Under the pieces are notes generated by a model. The model did no database searches, had not been told where the DNA came from, and worked only from the letters and a program-made list of their open reading frames with translations. A stretch of DNA of 10,000 nucleotides, from NCBI RefSeq assembly GCF_020217005.1, contig NZ_JAIWOI010000237.1:1-10000 (forward strand), written 5' to 3'. Source of the DNA: Rheinheimera sp. (GTDB taxonomy: Bacteria; Pseudomonadota; Gammaproteobacteria; Enterobacterales; Alteromonadaceae). The position numbers and the translations under genes were made by a program. Numbering within the stretch: the first letter of the stretch is position 1; each line of letters begins with the position of its first letter. Positions 6,945 to 10,000 of this stretch are shown one piece after another.

Positions 6945-7673
6945 TTAAAACCTTAAATAAAAATCAGCCAGAAGGCTTCGGTAGGCTTCACTGTACTGGC
7001 CCGGACTTTGCTGGATCAAGAGCTCTGTCTGTTCAATCCGGCTGGTTCCGGCACTGGTACTAAAATCTAACAACTGTAATTTGGCGTCTTTATGTGCTGC
7101 AGTTTTAACCAGACAACGTCGCTGCAGAGTCCAGCCCGTCTGCTCGGCCACAGTGATAAAATCCAGGCCCGCAGGCAACACCAGACAGAAATGGGCATTT
7201 GACGTTGCAAGCCGTCTGGCTGCCTTAGCTAATTCCATAAAAGGCAACGTATCTGCATGGCGGGCCTGATGCCGCTTTGCATCAACAGCGCCTAAACTCT
7301 GCTGAAAATAAGGTGGATTGCTGATAATTAGCTCAAATCTAAGCTCTGGTTGGTTATCCGTCGCTGCATAGGTTAGAATATCGGCCTGAATGACGCGGAT
7401 TTGTGCAGCCCAACGACTGGCCGCTACATTATCCTGAGCCTGTAAGGCCGCATCCTGGTCCAGTTCGACAGCATAAACTTGAGGGTTAAGCCCTGATTTT
7501 TGCAAACGCTGCGCCAGCATCAGAGACAAAATGCCACTACCAGCACCTATATCCAACGCTGGGCCAGCTTGAGGTAAAGTTGCCCAAGCCCCAAGAACTA
7601 AGGCGTCCGTGCTGACTTTCATCGCACAGCGGTCGTGGCCAACAAAAAATTCTTTACACCAAAAGCCGCTCAC
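6945..7673 (-). CDS. trmN6: tRNA1(Val) adenine-37 N6-methyltransferase TrmN6 (YfiC)
   Basis: 242 residues, matching the 245 of E. coli YfiC. The enzyme transfers methyl from S-adenosylmethionine to N6 of A37 in tRNA1(Val). The family signature HDRCAMKVSTDALVLGAWA lies at 13-31. The SAM-binding motif DIGAGSG is at 41-47, the acidic residue for the SAM ribose is Glu70 in YAVELD, and the catalytic NPPY of N6-adenine methyltransferases is at 119-122, followed by Phe. The start is GTG at 7673, chosen because a strong AAGGA sits five bases before it. It is the first gene of an operon with the YcaQ-type glycosylase and is divergent from srmB; the same trmN6/srmB divergence exists in E. coli, which supports both names. 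Confidence 0.93.
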   Translation of the reverse strand: MSGFWCKEFFVGHDRCAMKVSTDALVLGAWATLPQAGPALDIGAGSGILSLMLAQRLQKSGLNPQVYAVELDQDAALQAQDNVAASRWAAQIRVIQADILTYAATDNQPELRFELIISNPPYFQQSLGAVDAKRHQARHADTLPFMELAKAARRLATSNAHFCLVLPAGLDFITVAEQTGWTLQRRCLVKTAAHKDAKLQLLDFSTSAGTSRIEQTELLIQQSPGQYSEAYRSLLADFYLRF

Positions 7674-7678
7674 TCTTG

Positions 7679-7683
7679 TCCTT
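7679..7683 (-). promoter_or_regulatory. Ribosome-binding site of trmN6
   Basis: On the minus strand AAGGA is followed by CAAGA and then GTG. The strong match and five-base spacing fix the GTG at 7671-7673 as the start. Confidence 0.75.
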
Positions 7684-7710
7684 ACCCAGCAGGGCTAAAT
7701 AGAGTGGCAG

Positions 7711-7737
7711 TGTATAAGATGTTGTTTTGTCTGTCAG
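7711..7737 (-). promoter_or_regulatory. Possible trmN6 promoter
   Basis: On the minus strand CTGACA (7732-7737) and TATACA (7711-7716) resemble -35 and -10 boxes of the main sigma factor. The 15-base spacer is shorter than the ideal 17. The -10 box overlaps the inverted repeat at 7714-7750. No comparably good pair was found on the + strand for srmB, although TATAAG (7713-7718) is a fair -10 without a matching -35. Confidence 0.3.
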
Positions 7738-7750
7738 TACAGCATCTTAT
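7714..7750. repeat. Inverted repeat in the trmN6-srmB divergent gap
   Basis: ATAAGATGTTGT (7714-7725) faces ACAGCATCTTAT (7739-7750): twelve paired positions, eleven Watson-Crick plus one G-U, around a 13-base loop. It occupies the middle of the 109-base divergent gap, 33 bases before the srmB start. It could be a hairpin in the srmB leader RNA or an operator acting on both genes. No U run follows on either side, so it is not a good terminator. Confidence 0.55.
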
Positions 7751-7766
7751 TAAACGTGATCTAAAT

Positions 7767-7772
7767 AGAAGG
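7767..7772 (+). promoter_or_regulatory. Ribosome-binding site of srmB
   Basis: AGAAGG at 7767-7772 lies ten bases before the GTG at 7783, a little long but usable. The only nearby alternative, ATG at 7813, has no such site and would remove eleven residues ahead of the Q-motif region. Confidence 0.5.
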
Positions 7773-7782
7773 TATACAGAGC

Positions 7783-9042
7783 GTGAGCGAAATTAACACT
7801 GCACAGGAAAAAATGACCTTTGCTGAGTTTCAACTGGATGACAGCTTAGAAAAAACTCTGAGCAAAGCAGGCTTTAAAGAAGCAACCAGCATTCAGAAAC
7901 TGGCTATTCCTGTGGCTCTGGAAGGCCGCGACATACTGGCAAGTGCGCCAACAGGCACAGGTAAAACCCTGGCGTTTTTACTGCCGGCTATTCAATACCT
8001 GCTGGATTTCCCACGCCGTGACCCAGGTTTTGCCCGGGTTCTGATTATGACGCCAACCCGCGAGCTGGCCTATCAGATTTTTGAGCAGGTACAACAACTG
8101 ATCATGCTGACTGACCTGCATGCTGGAGTAATCACAGGCGGTATCAACTACGGTAGTCATAAAGAGACACTGGAAAAAAACAACGATATTCTGGTAGCGA
8201 CACCAGGTCGCTTAATTGAGTATCTGGACAACGAAAGTTTCCATGCCGACGAAGTAGAAGTGCTGATCCTGGACGAAGCCGACCGTATGCTGGATATGGG
8301 TTTTGTTGGTGAAATGAACCGCATTATTCTGGAGGCGAAACGTCGTCGTCAGACCATGCTGTTTTCCGCCACTTTGGATGGTAATGGGGTAAAGCGCTTT
8401 TCCGAGCGGGCTTTGCGGGAGCCAGTGCTGTTAGAAGCTGCCCCACCACGTCGCGAAAAAGCCAAGATACTGCAGTGGATGCACGCTGCCGATGATGCAG
8501 CACATAAGCTGGCTTTGTTGGTCCATATACTGAAACAGGAAGATGTCAGCAAAGTCATAGTCTTTGTAAAAACCCGCGAGCGCTTAGCTACTTTAACAGG
8601 CCAGCTGGAAGCCGCGGGTTTAAAATGTTGCTGGTTGCAGGGAGAAATGCCGCAGGACAAACGCCAACTGGCGCTACAGCGTTTCAGTAATGGTCAGGTG
8701 CGTATTCTGGTGGCCACAGATGTAGCAGCCCGTGGTCTGGATATTGACGATATCAGCCATGTCATTAATTACGACATGCCACGCACAGCCGATGTGTATG
8801 TGCACCGTATTGGCCGCACAGGCCGTGCCGGGAAAAAAGGCACAGCAATTTCGTTAGTGGAAGCTCACGATATTGGTGTGGTAGGTAAAGTAGAACGTTA
8901 TACAGAGCTGCCGTTAAAACGCCGCTTTATCGAAGGCTTGCGCCCTAAACACAAAGAAGCCAAGGCGCCGACAAAACAGAAAAAGCCGAAAACAGCAGCC
9001 AAGAAAAAAGCCTTAAAAAAGGCGGCAAAAGCCAAAGGTTAA
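7783..9042 (+). CDS. srmB: ATP-dependent DEAD-box RNA helicase SrmB
   Basis: 419 residues. SrmB unwinds RNA during early 50S ribosomal subunit assembly. All core helicase motifs are present in order: Q motif with Gln38, Walker A APTGTGKT (55-62), PTREL (91-95), TPGR (140-143), DEAD (164-167), SAT (195-197), ATDVAARGLD (311-320) and HRIGRTGR (341-348). SrmB-specific resemblance to E. coli includes ILDEADRMLDMGF, the QW..ADD..HK.ALLVH.LKQ segment after domain 1, and GTAISLVEAHD near the end. From about residue 388 a tail very rich in Lys and Ala follows, probably for RNA binding and shorter than in E. coli. The GTG start has AGAAGG upstream. The gene is divergent from trmN6, as in E. coli, and stands alone in its transcription direction. 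No damage is seen. Confidence 0.93.
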   Translation: MSEINTAQEKMTFAEFQLDDSLEKTLSKAGFKEATSIQKLAIPVALEGRDILASAPTGTGKTLAFLLPAIQYLLDFPRRDPGFARVLIMTPTRELAYQIFEQVQQLIMLTDLHAGVITGGINYGSHKETLEKNNDILVATPGRLIEYLDNESFHADEVEVLILDEADRMLDMGFVGEMNRIILEAKRRRQTMLFSATLDGNGVKRFSERALREPVLLEAAPPRREKAKILQWMHAADDAAHKLALLVHILKQEDVSKVIVFVKTRERLATLTGQLEAAGLKCCWLQGEMPQDKRQLALQRFSNGQVRILVATDVAARGLDIDDISHVINYDMPRTADVYVHRIGRTGRAGKKGTAISLVEAHDIGVVGKVERYTELPLKRRFIEGLRPKHKEAKAPTKQKKPKTAAKKKALKKAAKAKG

Positions 9043-9059
9043 AGCTTGTTTCAGAGCCT

Positions 9060-9100
9060 CAGATTTCGTTGTATTGTGCTCTAAAATACAGCGGAATCTG
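9060..9100. terminator. Long hairpin between convergent srmB and the periplasmic protein gene
   Basis: CAGATTTCGTTGTATT (9060-9075) pairs over all 16 positions with AATACAGCGGAATCTG (9085-9100), using 14 Watson-Crick and two G-U pairs as read on the + strand, with a 9-base loop. The left arm is 17 bases past the srmB stop; the right arm lies in the last codons of the opposite gene. Neither strand has a proper U run after the stem, so it may act as a weak two-way terminator or as a barrier that protects both mRNA ends. Confidence 0.5.
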
Positions 9101-9959
9101 GCTGCACTAACATTAACTTATGGTAATTCTGTATAAATTCCTGTTGTCTCTCTTTTGGTACAGTTTTTAGATGCAAATTAAGGTAAGGCTCGGTGCTGGC
9201 CAACACCTTAATGCTTTGATTTAATTTGTCGATTATGGCCTGCCCCATTTCACTTTTATTGCAGGCAAAATAAGCCAGTTGCAAAGGCTCTGCCTCAGCC
9301 ACATTGTACCCCTGCATTAAACTGGCGTCTGTTGTTGCCAGCATAAATGGATACTCCAGTACTGCAGAGACACGATTTTGCTGCAGCATAGGCCATAGCT
9401 GAGCAATTTGAGCGCCACTCTGCTTAAAGTACAAACTGCGTTTGACTGCTTTCTCTTTGAGTAACAAGTCCAAATCTGTGCCATAAGACCTTTCCAGATC
9501 CAGCCCCAGAACAAAGTTTGGCTCTGTCAGCAATAGCTCCCGTAGTCTGACTTTACCTTCCCAGAGTTTTAATTTGGCCTGCAGCCGGGCATGCAGCGGA
9601 CTCTTTTTTGGTAAATAGAGTTTTAAGCCTTCAATAGCAGAAATTGGCCTGCTGAAAATAAACTCAGCTTCTCTCTGTGGATTTTTTAAGATACTGGCCA
9701 TGCAGCTGTCCACTTGAGTTCGTGTCAACTCGCTGGCTTTGGTGAAATTCACCTGACGGAAATGTGGTGTTAATTCAGAACTTTGCGCCAATATAAGCCG
9801 CATTAACTTTAGCTCAAGACTTTCAGTGACCACTGGTTCTGTCACCAACCAGTTGGGTGGCATCTTGCTTTGAAAATAGACGTCCAGTGTTTTAGCCTGT
9901 AGTGCACTGCTCCAGCAGAGTAATACAGTAAAGCTGACCACCAAGCTCCAATGTGCCAC
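9081..9959 (-). CDS. Periplasmic solute-binding-like protein (SBP family 3 fold), function unassigned
   Basis: 292 residues from the GTG at 9959. A hydrophobic segment (5-20) ends in SALQA, a probable signal-peptidase site after residue 22, so the mature protein should be periplasmic. The rest resembles the extracellular solute-binding family 3 fold seen in amino-acid-binding proteins and in many stand-alone Alteromonadales proteins. Visible hints are LDVYFQSKMPPNW at the mature start, a first-lobe segment FIFSRPISAIEGLKLYLPK, and EYPFMLATTD in the second lobe. No permease, ATPase or sensor domain is nearby, so transport is not implied; ligand unknown. The start is uncertain: the frame stays open upstream to the window edge, the n-region from this GTG has no Lys or Arg, and only a weak GGA lies nine bases ahead. 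It converges with srmB across a hairpin. Confidence 0.7.
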   Translation of the reverse strand: MAHWSLVVSFTVLLCWSSALQAKTLDVYFQSKMPPNWLVTEPVVTESLELKLMRLILAQSSELTPHFRQVNFTKASELTRTQVDSCMASILKNPQREAEFIFSRPISAIEGLKLYLPKKSPLHARLQAKLKLWEGKVRLRELLLTEPNFVLGLDLERSYGTDLDLLLKEKAVKRSLYFKQSGAQIAQLWPMLQQNRVSAVLEYPFMLATTDASLMQGYNVAEAEPLQLAYFACNKSEMGQAIIDKLNQSIKVLASTEPYLNLHLKTVPKERQQEFIQNYHKLMLVQPDSAVF

Positions 9960-10000
9960 TTCAGACCATCCGACTTCACCTTTGATAAAATCAGCATAAA

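Noticed and set aside
8349..8660. 103-codon minus-strand frame inside srmB
   Set aside because: The srmB protein is intact and conserved here; the opposite frame is Ser/Cys-rich without recognisable motifs.

Overview
The window looks like a chromosomal segment of a marine or freshwater gammaproteobacterium of the Alteromonas/Rheinheimera/Shewanella type. This rests on moderate GC content, a Gram-negative envelope (TonB-dependent receptor, lipoprotein, periplasmic proteins), and the divergent trmN6/srmB pair, which is also adjacent and divergent in Escherichia coli. Genus-level placement is an inference from protein character only.

Region 1 (1-5746, + strand) is an accessory pectin/rhamnogalacturonan utilisation cluster. 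It begins inside a TonB-dependent outer-membrane receptor (C-terminal barrel only). A 241-base gap with two hairpins follows. Then comes an outer-membrane-type lipoprotein fusing a DUF4861 domain to a GH105 unsaturated rhamnogalacturonyl hydrolase. Four bases later starts a secreted CE8-CE12 fusion (pectinesterase-like plus rhamnogalacturonan acetylesterase). Together they suggest that the receptor imports pectin-derived oligosaccharides, the CE8 and CE12 domains strip methyl and acetyl esters, and GH105 removes the unsaturated uronyl residue left by lyases. Lyases, a sugar permease and a regulator are not in the window and presumably lie to the left.

Region 2 (5754-7673, - strand) is a housekeeping pair: trmN6 (tRNA A37 N6-methyltransferase), then three bases later a YcaQ/AlkX-type DNA glycosylase. 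It converges with the pectin cluster with only 7 bases between stop codons.

Region 3 (7674-9042) is the divergent regulatory gap and srmB, a DEAD-box RNA helicase with the family's usual motifs and a very lysine-rich tail. Region 4 (9081-9959 and possibly beyond, - strand) is an unassigned periplasmic solute-binding-like protein whose true start may be outside the window. It converges with srmB across a long hairpin.

The most unusual signal is in the leader of the DUF4861-GH105 gene. An 8-base arm (1547-1554) can pair either upstream, to make a terminator-like hairpin, or downstream, with an identical copy covering the GTG start codon. The pectin enzymes also carry uncommon features: the two domain fusions, and a CE8 domain in which an oxyanion-hole Gln and a substrate-stacking Trp appear replaced while the catalytic Asp/Asp/Arg remain. 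There is no gene-free stretch longer than 300 bases, and I saw no tRNA, rRNA, CRISPR array, insertion sequence or phage gene.
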